DNA of 64,000 nt, from positions 1-64,000 of the forward strand of contig CAZMNY010000001.1 of assembly GCA_964567745.1 (NCBI GenBank), written 5' to 3'. The position numbers were made by a program, and so were the translations under genes. Position 1 is the stretch's first letter, and every line of letters begins with the position of its first letter. Positions 44,663-52,935 of this stretch are shown here, in pieces. The notes under the pieces were generated by a model. It ran no database searches, was not told the DNA's origin, and saw only the letters and a list, made by a program, of their open reading frames with translations. The stretch comes from CAZMNY01 sp964567745. Its GTDB lineage: Bacteria; Planctomycetota; Planctomycetia; Pirellulales; Pirellulaceae.

Positions 44663-46162
44663 TTACGCGGCTATCCGATTCGGCTCGCCAGCCACGAGAA
44701 GATTTTGGGGCTCAACCGTGTCGATACGTCTAAGACGTCGAACGGCCCAGAATGCGAATAGAAACCAGGGCGCAAAGATCGCGGTGGCGCAAGCAGTGCA
44801 TGCCACGACTGCTGGCAGACTTGTCGGAGGCGACAAGAGCATCGATGTCTCCGTCGCGATCGCCATCAGCACAAATGCTGCGGACACGCAATAGGCAAAC
44901 ACTCGTCTCTGATGAACCTGACAGTCGAGCAAACGCAACAAACTGATCATGAAGGCGAAATAAGTCGCGATCTCCAGCACCGCAAACCCCCAAAGCCCCC
45001 AACCCGACAAGGCACATCCAAAAAGCAGGACGAGCTGTATCGCGCAAGCGGCTGCGCAGGCGAGGAGCAATTCGCGTTGTCGAGATTGGGCTCTCAGCGT
45101 CGAGACGAGGACAAGTGCAACGCCCAGCACGGAGGCCGCGTAGAGAACCGGACGGACCGTCTCAATAGCTTGCGCATGCTGCGGCGCCCAAATTGGAATC
45201 AGCCATTGCGATGCCCCAGCGACTCCGATGCAGGCCATGGCGCTTGCCCCGGCGATTGCAATTCCGGGAAGTAGCGCAAACTGAATCGTCTGCTGGCTGG
45301 GACTTATCTTGGCGCCGACGGCTCTGGCGGCGAATTGCATGATGACTCGCGACGTCGCGCTGCCAGCAAGCAACACGACTCCAGCGACCGTCGCTGCAAC
45401 TCCATAGCGTCCTAACGCTGACTCGCCGAGCTGTTGCCCGATAAACCAGCGCGTAACAAGCCGAAGTCCGCTAATGGCCACGGCAACGGCAGCCAATGCA
45501 GCCCCTGTTTCGCACAACTTGAAAACGATGGCTCGGACTTGTGGCAACGGCGGCAGTTGCATATCGCTCCAGCGAAACCAAACAACCGAGCAGAGCGTAT
45601 ACGATCCGCTGTATGCCGCGAGAACTCCCCAGACGCCCCATATTGGCGTAAGCAACACCGCCAACCCTAGAGTCAGCACGCTGCCGACAAGGATGGTCGC
45701 GTTGACATGTAGAAACTTCAGCTGGTTGCGAAGGTGGGTGACAAAGAAGTTGTAGGCACCTTGAATGGCGACAAAAGCCACGAACGCTGCAAAGTCAGAA
45801 CTGCTGGCGCCTATCACAAGTATGTTGCGAAAACCGCTAGACACGATGCCGGGCAGTAGCACGAGTACCGTAACCAGCGTCAGTCCCGCGACCGCTAGCG
45901 AAGCCGAGCCGGCAGCGTCGCGCGCGCGTCGCCGGTCGGTTTCCCCCATGGCGTAGGAGTACTCTAAGTCCAACCCCGACAGTGGTACGCTGCCAAGCGA
46001 TGCCGCCAGTTGCAGTGCGGCGCGCAGTCCAACCCAAACGCCAAGTTGCGTGTCGGACAGCATTCTCATCACGAGCAGATCGATCGCCAACTGCGGCGCG
46101 CGAATCATCAGTTCGCCAATCCAATTGCCGCTCAATGCCCTCCAAAATCGCCGGCCACTCAT
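44663..46162 (-). CDS. Wzx-like polysaccharide flippase (MOP superfamily)
   Basis: A 499-aa polytopic protein with about 12-14 helices and no soluble domain. The N-terminal ALSGNWIGELMIRAPQLAIDLLVMRMLSD and the repeated Ala/Val-rich helices match lipid-linked oligosaccharide flippases. The ATG at 46162 overlaps the stop of the ligase-like gene (ATGA). It would move undecaprenyl-linked units across the inner membrane. It ends NRIAA, a tail that should be cytosolic if helix number is even. Confidence 0.85.
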   Translation of the reverse strand: MSGRRFWRALSGNWIGELMIRAPQLAIDLLVMRMLSDTQLGVWVGLRAALQLAASLGSVPLSGLDLEYSYAMGETDRRRARDAAGSASLAVAGLTLVTVLVLLPGIVSSGFRNILVIGASSSDFAAFVAFVAIQGAYNFFVTHLRNQLKFLHVNATILVGSVLTLGLAVLLTPIWGVWGVLAAYSGSYTLCSVVWFRWSDMQLPPLPQVRAIVFKLCETGAALAAVAVAISGLRLVTRWFIGQQLGESALGRYGVAATVAGVVLLAGSATSRVIMQFAARAVGAKISPSQQTIQFALLPGIAIAGASAMACIGVAGASQWLIPIWAPQHAQAIETVRPVLYAASVLGVALVLVSTLRAQSRQRELLLACAAACAIQLVLLFGCALSGWGLWGFAVLEIATYFAFMISLLRLLDCQVHQRRVFAYCVSAAFVLMAIATETSMLLSPPTSLPAVVACTACATAIFAPWFLFAFWAVRRLRRIDTVEPQNLLVAGEPNRIAA

Positions 46163-47490
46163 ATGGCCCCCTCGCCAAACGCCTGCGACCGGCGCGTTGA
46201 TGCGTCTCGCAGCAGGACGACCATGAGCACCATGTGGGTCGCCGCATTCGGTGTCAGACTGAACGCCGTCGCGGAGATGAGAACGGCAACAATAAAGAAT
46301 CCGACCCAAGCGCCGACCTCAATGCGGTCTTCCGGTCGAGCATTTCTCACGGCTGTGACACCGGCAACACATGCGCAAGCGTAGAACGCTAGATTGAGAA
46401 GCATGCCTACAAAGCCGCCTCGCAACAACCAGCCCATAGGCGTGAAATGCGAATTGCGATAGTTGTAGATAACGAGCCGGTGCGTTGTCGACATATAGTA
46501 GGTATAGGAAGCTCCGATGCCACGCCCGAAGAGAACATTTCCCCATGTGCCGTTCGCGACCGTCTCCTCCCAAATTCCCATAAACTCATCTTGCCTCGCT
46601 TGGCCGCTGCTGAATCCTTGCGTCTCCTTCTGGATACTCTCTAGACGCGATGCAAACGCATTGACACTCAGTCGCTCGGGCAAGTAGTCGTCAAACGCCA
46701 ACATCAATGCGAACACGACAAACCCGACGATGATGAACTTGAATACGTGCCGCGTCTGCTGGATCGCATACAGGAAGACAATCGGAAACAACACGACGCC
46801 TCCCCAAACGCTTCGTTTCAGAGACGCGAGAATTGTCGCCAAGGCGCCTAGGAATGCTATCGAGCCAAGCAGGCTTCGACCGCGCATCATCGCAACAGCC
46901 GCCACCGCGATTGGCAACAAGTGGCTGACACCACCCGCGCCGACAAACCCCATGAAAACCGCAGCGTAGACCGTGACCAAAACGTTGGGAACGATCGACC
47001 ACAAACAGACTCGCAGGAAGATTCGAGAGAGTTGGTCGGGCAGCCCGGGATAGTCGATGTTCCGCATCGCAAAATAACTAAGCATGGGAACGCTAAAGCT
47101 GAATCCGTTGCTCAAGACGTATTTAGGGTTGTTGCCAACGGCGAATCCATGCACGGCTTCGCCAGCCCAGAAAAGCAACATGCACATCGCCAATTTATCG
47201 AGCAGCCAAGACCCGGCAAAGGAAATCCGGAATCCACGAAAGCGATTGCTGCTGAAGAACGCCACCAACAACGGCAATCCGAACGCCAGCGCATGCAAGC
47301 GGATATGCATGCCGCCGCCTTCGCTACGAGCCGCCAACGACGTGACGTGAATCAGAGAAACGAAGGGACTTCCGAACACAAAGATCGCAAACGAAAGCGA
47401 AACGAGCCATACCTGACGCCGTTGCGAGGCAAGTTCGAGCTCTTGAGGAAGCAGTCTTGGCGCCGCTTGGGCAATACCGACCGTCGCCAT
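46159..47490 (-). CDS. O-antigen ligase/Wzy-like polymerase
   Basis: A 443-aa membrane protein with about 11 helices and one large extracytosolic loop (PERLSVNAFASRLESIQKE through NVLFGRGIGASYTYYMST), the layout of the Wzy/WaaL family, including the GRGIG and HFTPMGWLLRGG segments. It probably polymerises or ligates the exported glycan. The start at 47490 (MATVGIAQAAPRLL) is preferred. It overlaps the flippase gene by 4 bp, typical of a coupled Wzx/Wzy pair. It does not carry the -AA tail. Confidence 0.82.
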   Translation of the reverse strand: MATVGIAQAAPRLLPQELELASQRRQVWLVSLSFAIFVFGSPFVSLIHVTSLAARSEGGGMHIRLHALAFGLPLLVAFFSSNRFRGFRISFAGSWLLDKLAMCMLLFWAGEAVHGFAVGNNPKYVLSNGFSFSVPMLSYFAMRNIDYPGLPDQLSRIFLRVCLWSIVPNVLVTVYAAVFMGFVGAGGVSHLLPIAVAAVAMMRGRSLLGSIAFLGALATILASLKRSVWGGVVLFPIVFLYAIQQTRHVFKFIIVGFVVFALMLAFDDYLPERLSVNAFASRLESIQKETQGFSSGQARQDEFMGIWEETVANGTWGNVLFGRGIGASYTYYMSTTHRLVIYNYRNSHFTPMGWLLRGGFVGMLLNLAFYACACVAGVTAVRNARPEDRIEVGAWVGFFIVAVLISATAFSLTPNAATHMVLMVVLLRDASTRRSQAFGEGAI

Positions 47491-47582
47491 GAATTGGTCC
47501 TTAACAGGGGTGATTCTCAACGTGGGTGACCGAGTCGCTCGAACGCGATTGACTCTCGCGAGGACGTAACACGGAACGGACG

Positions 47583-48398
47583 TTACGCTACTTGTTCCTC
47601 AATTTGAGGCATAGCGTCGAGCTCGACGACTTTGGCATCCGGCTCGGCGACATCGCATCGTTTGCGAGCGCGAATGACAATCGCCGAAGCCAATGGCGCC
47701 ATGCGCAGCCGCCTCATCACCCAATTGATCGCCTTGATACCTAGGAAAAACGGGACAAAAAACGTGAAGTATTCCGACGCGCCCCAATAGACATGGAGCG
47801 ACGTCACTTCCATCCCATTTGTTTCCATCTGATGCCGCATGCCCTGCGGTGTACAACAATCATAAAATGCTGGATAGCCGGTAATCCCAACGGACTCGGG
47901 ACGCAGTTTCTGAATCAATAGGCGCTGGATGCGGTTGCCGACGATCCAAGTCAAAACGCTGTATGGGTGGTAGCCGCAGGGGATGAGGTGAATCATCTCG
48001 CCGCCCCCGACCAGGCAGTTTGCTAATTCCTTGATCGAAGATGCGTTGTCCGGCACGTGCTCCAAAAGATACTTGCTAAAGACGATCTGATACTTCTCGT
48101 CGATCGGGTCGGTCACGCTTTGCACCTTGAACTCGTCGTATTGTTCCTGAGTCCCTGGCGCGTTGTCGATGTCTAAACCGTGGTACTCATACGCATCGTC
48201 TCGAGGCAGAAAGGGGCGCCGCGTTCCGCCAACTTCGAGCAATCGAGTTGGGCCGCGTTTTGCTGCCTGCAGATCCATCGCCTGCTCGATCTCCTCCCTC
48301 ATCTGCGCGACGACGTCCTGCTCCTCCCGAGCCCAACCGGAATCAATAAGCCAACGGCAAAGTCGCTTGTTCGCACGCACAAATGCTCTTAACAACAC
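47583..48398 (-). CDS. SAM-dependent methyltransferase
   Basis: A 271-aa protein. Motif I is RLLEVGGTRRPFLP, followed by YEYHGLDID and YQIVFSKYLLEHVPDNASSIKELANCLVGGGEMIHLIPC, the pattern of class I methyltransferases. A C-terminal part with hydrophobic residues (YFTFFVPFFLGIKAINWVMRRL) may associate with the membrane. It is the first gene of the methyltransferase-ligase-flippase unit and has a promoter at 48454-48482. It ends EEQVA. Confidence 0.85.
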   Translation of the reverse strand: MLLRAFVRANKRLCRWLIDSGWAREEQDVVAQMREEIEQAMDLQAAKRGPTRLLEVGGTRRPFLPRDDAYEYHGLDIDNAPGTQEQYDEFKVQSVTDPIDEKYQIVFSKYLLEHVPDNASSIKELANCLVGGGEMIHLIPCGYHPYSVLTWIVGNRIQRLLIQKLRPESVGITGYPAFYDCCTPQGMRHQMETNGMEVTSLHVYWGASEYFTFFVPFFLGIKAINWVMRRLRMAPLASAIVIRARKRCDVAEPDAKVVELDAMPQIEEQVA

Positions 48399-48453
48399 GA
48401 GCGTTTTCCCTCAAAGGCGTTAGAAAAAATGGGCGGAGCTCCAACCGGGGTCG

Positions 48454-48482
48454 CTTCTACTGAAAACGTCAAAATGGGTCAA
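48454..48482 (-). promoter_or_regulatory. Putative sigma-70 promoter with TTGACCCATTTT box
   Basis: On the minus strand: TTGACC (48482-48477), 17-bp spacer, TAGAAG (48459-48454). The first 12 bases (TTGACCCATTTT) are identical to those of the promoter at 61046 in front of another locus operon. The -10 match is four of six. Confidence 0.5.
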
Positions 48483-48633
48483 TGCGGAAGCACTGGAAGA
48501 ATCCGCCTGTCTACGCGCCGCCTGTGCGCGAGTCCTGCGCAGATCCGCCTTGCAAGCTTGCCGCCATGTCATCTCATGCGCCAAGTCTTCGATTCGGACG
48601 ACTGACTGCGTTGATCGATAACCACCGCCCGGG

Positions 48634-51390
48634 CTACGCTGCCTCGGCCGAGCGGTATTTGATGACTTTTGCCGGGACGCCGGCGGCTAGCGCCATGGAT
48701 GGGACGTCTCCGCTGACGACGGAATTCGACGAGATGATGGCACCATCGCCTATGTTGGTGTTGAGCAGGATCGAAGCGCCCGAGCCGATCCAGACGTCGT
48801 CGCCGATGGTGATGGACCCGTGTTGGTGGGCTTGAGCCTTGATGAATGCGCGACTGTCAACGCCGTGGCTCGACGAGTTAATGTTGACGTTGGACGCGAT
48901 CATGGCGAACTGGCCAATGCGAGTTTCCCCGCCGGAATTGACCACGGTGTTGGCGCCAACCTCGGCCCCATGGGCAATTTCGATGCAGCCTTCGCGAGCC
49001 GCAACGAGTCGCACGTTCTGATCCAAGTAGGCTCGCTCGGCCAGCTCGATTCGGCCGTTCTCCCGATTGCGCAGGTCGACTCGATCGCCGATCACAGCAT
49101 TGTCACTGATGCGAATGTTGCTTGCTCGACCGCGAATCTTTAAGTGAATGCCGCCTAGAAAGGTGACGTTGCGACCAACTTGAATTCCGGCTCGCCGCAA
49201 GAGAAACCGAAAGACCCCGCTGCCGCGAAGCGGGCAGTGATTGGTCACCCATTCCCAAAAACCGCTTCGCGATGCGGCCCCCGATTTTGTCTCGCGCAAG
49301 CTCTGTAGGCTCGCCTGACGATTGGCGATTATCTCAGAGCTCAGCGTAGGCGACTCTAACACCTCACCGTTCGCACAACGTGCAAGAGTCGCTTCGATGG
49401 CCACAACAGACTCAAAATTCTCGGCGATCCAGCAACTTTGCGGAATGGACTGTCCCGAGTGTTGCTCCAATGCCAAAACCAAATCGGCAAAGGCGAACGA
49501 ATCGATCATGCCCGACGACATGAGCCGCGATTCACGCTGTATGGCTTGCGCGCTTGAGGCAGGCAAGACGGAACGGACAACGTCGAGAACGCATTCAGTT
49601 TGAGGCTCGCTCGGGCTTGCCTGAGCGTGTCGCTCAAACGCGCCATCGAGGTAGTCCTGCTTGTTGAGGTAGTTCGATATCTTTCCGGCCGTGCCCTTCT
49701 TCAATGTTCGATGGGGCAACAGCTGGATCGTGCAGACGGAAATGTTCAGCGAACCTAGGATTTGCTGTTTGATCGCCGTTGTGTCATCGCCTTCATGGCC
49801 GTCCTTGGCTTCGGCCAAGACAACAATTCGCTGAGTGCCAACGCGATCGTCATGCACGCCAAACACAACGCTGCGCCCAGGAATCAATCCAGGCTGCTCG
49901 TTCAACACAAGCTGAATATCTTGCGGGTAGATATTCTCGCCGCCCACAATGATGATGTTCTTCTTCCGTCCTGTGATGAACAACTCACCATTGCGAATGA
50001 AACCCAAATCACCCGTCTGAAACCAACCCTCGTCCAGCGCTTCTTCGGTGGCCTGCGGATTGTTGTGGTAACAGTCGAGCATGCAGTCGCTGCGAATACG
50101 GACTTCGCCAACGCGGTTATCCTCGAGTGAACTTCGATCTTCGTCGACGATTCGCAGCTGCGTATTGTCAAGTCGCCGCCCGACCGACGCGATCGACTTG
50201 CCGCCCTTTTGTTCGACGATCTCGCCTTGACGTTGAAAACGCTCGCGATCCACCTCAAGAAACCGCAACGGTTCGCCCGAAGTCGTCGTCATCGCAAACG
50301 TGTTTTCCGCCATCGCGTAACAAGCTCGCATCACGCCAGGCTTGAGCCCGTACGAAGAAAACTTCTCCTCGAATCGATCGACGGTGTCTTGAAGTACCGG
50401 CTCGGAACAGCAAATGATTTGTTCGACGCTCGACAAATTGTTCGACGCGTTTGGCTCGTCGGTCACGCTCTTCGCCATGTGCCCGAGCGCAAAATTGGGA
50501 AGCCAGACATGCGTGCCGCCGAACTTGGCGATCGCTTCCAGCAACATCGCCGGGCGGCGGACCCAAGAGAAGGGCGACATCATCACGATCGGCGTCGATT
50601 CGCAAATCGGCATCATCATGCAGGCGATGAGCCCCATGTCGTGATAATGGGGCAGCCACGATACGACTCGACTATTCGCCTTGAACGCCACCGACGAACG
50701 GTATGCGTCGAGCTGTCGGAAGAGCGCCTGCGAGCTTATTTTCACGCCTTTCTTCGCTCCGGTTGTTCCGGACGAGAATTGAAGAAAGGACTCGGCGTCC
50801 GCCGTCGGCAGCGATTTATCGTTCTGTTTTTCGACTTGGTCCGCCACAAAGCATCCGACGAATCGTGAGCGGTTGTTCGCAGCGCCGTCAGCCGCGCTGA
50901 CGCCGAGTGAACTGTCGTCGGACTGCAACACTTTGGCGACTTCGTCAAAGGTCACGACCAGGCGAATGTGGTTGTACTCGACCAGATTCTCAATCGATCG
51001 GAGAAAATCTCGAGTCGATTGTTTTGGTGACGGATATGCAAAGTAGGCGGGCAGGGCGCCGTAAATGATTCCCGCCAGGAAGCTCGCGAATAGGTCGACT
51101 GACTCGCGGAGAACGATCAGCACTGTGTCGCCCTGGGCCACTCCGTTTCGTTCATACAAGCGGCAGTAATCGGCAATCCGGTCCGTTAACTCCTCGATCG
51201 TGCTGACGTACTTCGAATCCTCACCGACAATCGTCAACCATTGGGCGTGCGGAGTTTGCTCTTTCAGGCGAACGAGTACGTCGCGCATCGTGTGAACTGG
51301 CTGGACAGTCTTTTCGCCTTGTCGCACTTGGCGTTTTACACTCGCGAATGGGCTTGTCTTGCCCACAGTCAAATCGTCCAGGTCGGTCAT
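48634..51390 (-). CDS. Fused adenylate ligase, acyl carrier domain and hexapeptide acyltransferase
   Basis: A 918-aa three-part protein. Residues 1-590 are an acyl-AMP ligase of FAAL type: SSGTTGAKKGV (206-216), LPHYHDMGL, GWFQTGD (Asp461), and the late Lys570 in TAGKIS. Residues about 600-675 are a carrier domain with the phosphopantetheine Ser631 in GMIDSFAF. Residues about 735-918 are a left-handed beta-helix acyltransferase with His842 (SSSHGVD) and many hexapeptide turns (IGDDVWIGSGASI). The likely cycle is activation of an acid, loading on the carrier, and transfer to a sugar. The stop of the previous gene overlaps its ATG. It ends SAEAA. The substrate is unknown. Confidence 0.92.
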   Translation of the reverse strand: MTDLDDLTVGKTSPFASVKRQVRQGEKTVQPVHTMRDVLVRLKEQTPHAQWLTIVGEDSKYVSTIEELTDRIADYCRLYERNGVAQGDTVLIVLRESVDLFASFLAGIIYGALPAYFAYPSPKQSTRDFLRSIENLVEYNHIRLVVTFDEVAKVLQSDDSSLGVSAADGAANNRSRFVGCFVADQVEKQNDKSLPTADAESFLQFSSGTTGAKKGVKISSQALFRQLDAYRSSVAFKANSRVVSWLPHYHDMGLIACMMMPICESTPIVMMSPFSWVRRPAMLLEAIAKFGGTHVWLPNFALGHMAKSVTDEPNASNNLSSVEQIICCSEPVLQDTVDRFEEKFSSYGLKPGVMRACYAMAENTFAMTTTSGEPLRFLEVDRERFQRQGEIVEQKGGKSIASVGRRLDNTQLRIVDEDRSSLEDNRVGEVRIRSDCMLDCYHNNPQATEEALDEGWFQTGDLGFIRNGELFITGRKKNIIIVGGENIYPQDIQLVLNEQPGLIPGRSVVFGVHDDRVGTQRIVVLAEAKDGHEGDDTTAIKQQILGSLNISVCTIQLLPHRTLKKGTAGKISNYLNKQDYLDGAFERHAQASPSEPQTECVLDVVRSVLPASSAQAIQRESRLMSSGMIDSFAFADLVLALEQHSGQSIPQSCWIAENFESVVAIEATLARCANGEVLESPTLSSEIIANRQASLQSLRETKSGAASRSGFWEWVTNHCPLRGSGVFRFLLRRAGIQVGRNVTFLGGIHLKIRGRASNIRISDNAVIGDRVDLRNRENGRIELAERAYLDQNVRLVAAREGCIEIAHGAEVGANTVVNSGGETRIGQFAMIASNVNINSSSHGVDSRAFIKAQAHQHGSITIGDDVWIGSGASILLNTNIGDGAIISSNSVVSGDVPSMALAAGVPAKVIKYRSAEAA

Positions 51391-51773
51391 GACTTCTCTC
51401 CGGCCGAACTCCGAGCGGCGAACTGTTCAACGGCATCATCAGAGTCCAGCCACAGCAGCACTCGCTGATTGTCTTTCCGCAAATACTCGTGGAACTCCGA
51501 CTCACGATCAGGTTCGACGAGCATGACGTAGATTTTGTCCGCCGAGTTGGCGACAAGCGCGGTGCGAAGATTGTGGTTTCGCAACCGCCCGTTTGTGGAC
51601 GGCGTCGCGTAGTAGCCCCAGCTCTTTCGAGCGACGTCGTACTCGGTGTTCTCCGAGACAAACGTCAATTGTTCATTGGGCTGCAACTCGACTCGTCCGC
51701 AGTCACGTATCGTGATCTGCGGCGGCGAACCGACTTGAAACTCGCGTGGCGGATTGTTGCTGTGGAGTTCCAT
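51387..51773 (-). CDS. Unknown small protein coupled to the ligase-acyltransferase
   Basis: A 128-aa soluble protein. The start at ATG 51773 (MELHSNNPPREF) is preferred; earlier codons would overlap the amidotransferase gene. The body is beta-rich: ITIRDCGRVELQPNEQLTFVSE, then YDVARKSWGYYATPSTNGRL and DKIYVMLVEPDRESEFHEYL. There is no known motif. It overlaps the fused ligase gene by 4 bp and lies 22 bp after the amidotransferase, so it should work with one of them. I do not recognise the family. Confidence 0.7.
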   Translation of the reverse strand: MELHSNNPPREFQVGSPPQITIRDCGRVELQPNEQLTFVSENTEYDVARKSWGYYATPSTNGRLRNHNLRTALVANSADKIYVMLVEPDRESEFHEYLRKDNQRVLLWLDSDDAVEQFAARSSAGEKS

Positions 51774-51795
51774 TCTGCGTATCGGATAAGAGTGA

Positions 51796-52935
51796 CTAGG
51801 CAGCGCGTTTCGGCGCGGTCTCGCAAAAGTTCCATTCGGGAATGAGGAAGTCGACCAAAACCCAGCGGCCATTCTCGATTCGCCAGATGTTTTGGTTGCG
51901 AAACGTCTCGGCAATTTGGTTAAATCGTTCGACCGAGATTTCCATGAATTGACAGACTTTTTCGATGTCGCTCACCGGAGTCTGAGGCCCCAACGTGCGG
52001 AGCTTATCTATCGCGGCTTCGCGCGTCGTGCGGCCGTTGCGAATTTCGAGGCTAAGGTTATCGAATGTGCGGTTGAAGCCAAACTTGTGCCACTTAAGAT
52101 AGTGGTGGATGGAGATGAAGTCGTCATCGATGTCCGCGTACTCGTAGCAGCCGGTGCGAGCGGTTTCGGCCGACTCGAATCCGTTCTCAGACGCGACGCG
52201 AACCGTCTCCTCCGGGTCCCAGGCGAAATAGTAGCCAAGGAACACGGCCAGCACGCCGCCGGCATTCAGCTCAGCATCCGTGGGGCCGTAGTAGGGTGTC
52301 AGTTCTCGACGAGTGAAATCGTCGCCTAGCCAATCGCTTGCCGTCGTCCCATGAGTCACGCCGTACTTTTTCAACCAGTTTTCGTCGAGCTGAAAACCAG
52401 TTCGCTCTTGCTCGGCGCCACCATACTCGAAGGCAGAGTTCTCGCCCCAAATGATGAGCGGGATCTCAAACTTGGCGGCGATCGAAAGAGGAATATTGAA
52501 GAGCGCCAAATGCATCGGCACGGCGGTCGAGCCGAATCGCTCGTAAGCCTTGAGCATGAATCTTCGCTCAACGCTCGGGTTCACTTGATAGTCAATGTGG
52601 TCGACGCCAAGCCGGACAAGGTTGTCGAGATTCCGTTGGCCGATCTCGGTTCGCGCCGGAGTCTTCCAGGTCACGGCCAGCGGGTTCAGCCCGTACTCGA
52701 GGCACTTAACGACTTGCCAGGTACTATCCTTTCCACCGCTGACGGGCACCATGCAGTCGTATCCGCCGCTGCGCGACTTGGCATTGGCGACGACTTCGCG
52801 CCAAAGTTGTTCACGCTGCGTCCAGTCGATATCGGGACGCGTACCGTGGGCCCGGCACGCATTGCACACGCCGTCTTCCTCGATGACGAGGTTCGGGCGA
52901 GTGTCGGGTAGGATGCATCGAGTACAGTATTTCAC
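51796..52935 (-). CDS. N-acetyl sugar amidotransferase (PseA/WbpG/LegN-like)
   Basis: A 379-aa ATP-pyrophosphatase-fold enzyme that adds an amidino or amino group to an N-acetyl sugar. N-terminal Cys pairs (YCTRCILPDTRP and CNACR) bind zinc; the P-loop is VPVSGGKDSTWQV; later segments IIWGENSAFEYGG and GCYEYADIDDD are family hallmarks. The start is a GTG at 52935 that overlaps the asparagine synthase stop (GTGA). Homologues make acetamidino-pseudaminic or legionaminic acids and L-FucNAm. The neighbouring asparagine synthase may supply ammonia. It ends APKRAA. Confidence 0.92.
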   Translation of the reverse strand: MKYCTRCILPDTRPNLVIEEDGVCNACRAHGTRPDIDWTQREQLWREVVANAKSRSGGYDCMVPVSGGKDSTWQVVKCLEYGLNPLAVTWKTPARTEIGQRNLDNLVRLGVDHIDYQVNPSVERRFMLKAYERFGSTAVPMHLALFNIPLSIAAKFEIPLIIWGENSAFEYGGAEQERTGFQLDENWLKKYGVTHGTTASDWLGDDFTRRELTPYYGPTDAELNAGGVLAVFLGYYFAWDPEETVRVASENGFESAETARTGCYEYADIDDDFISIHHYLKWHKFGFNRTFDNLSLEIRNGRTTREAAIDKLRTLGPQTPVSDIEKVCQFMEISVERFNQIAETFRNQNIWRIENGRWVLVDFLIPEWNFCETAPKRAA

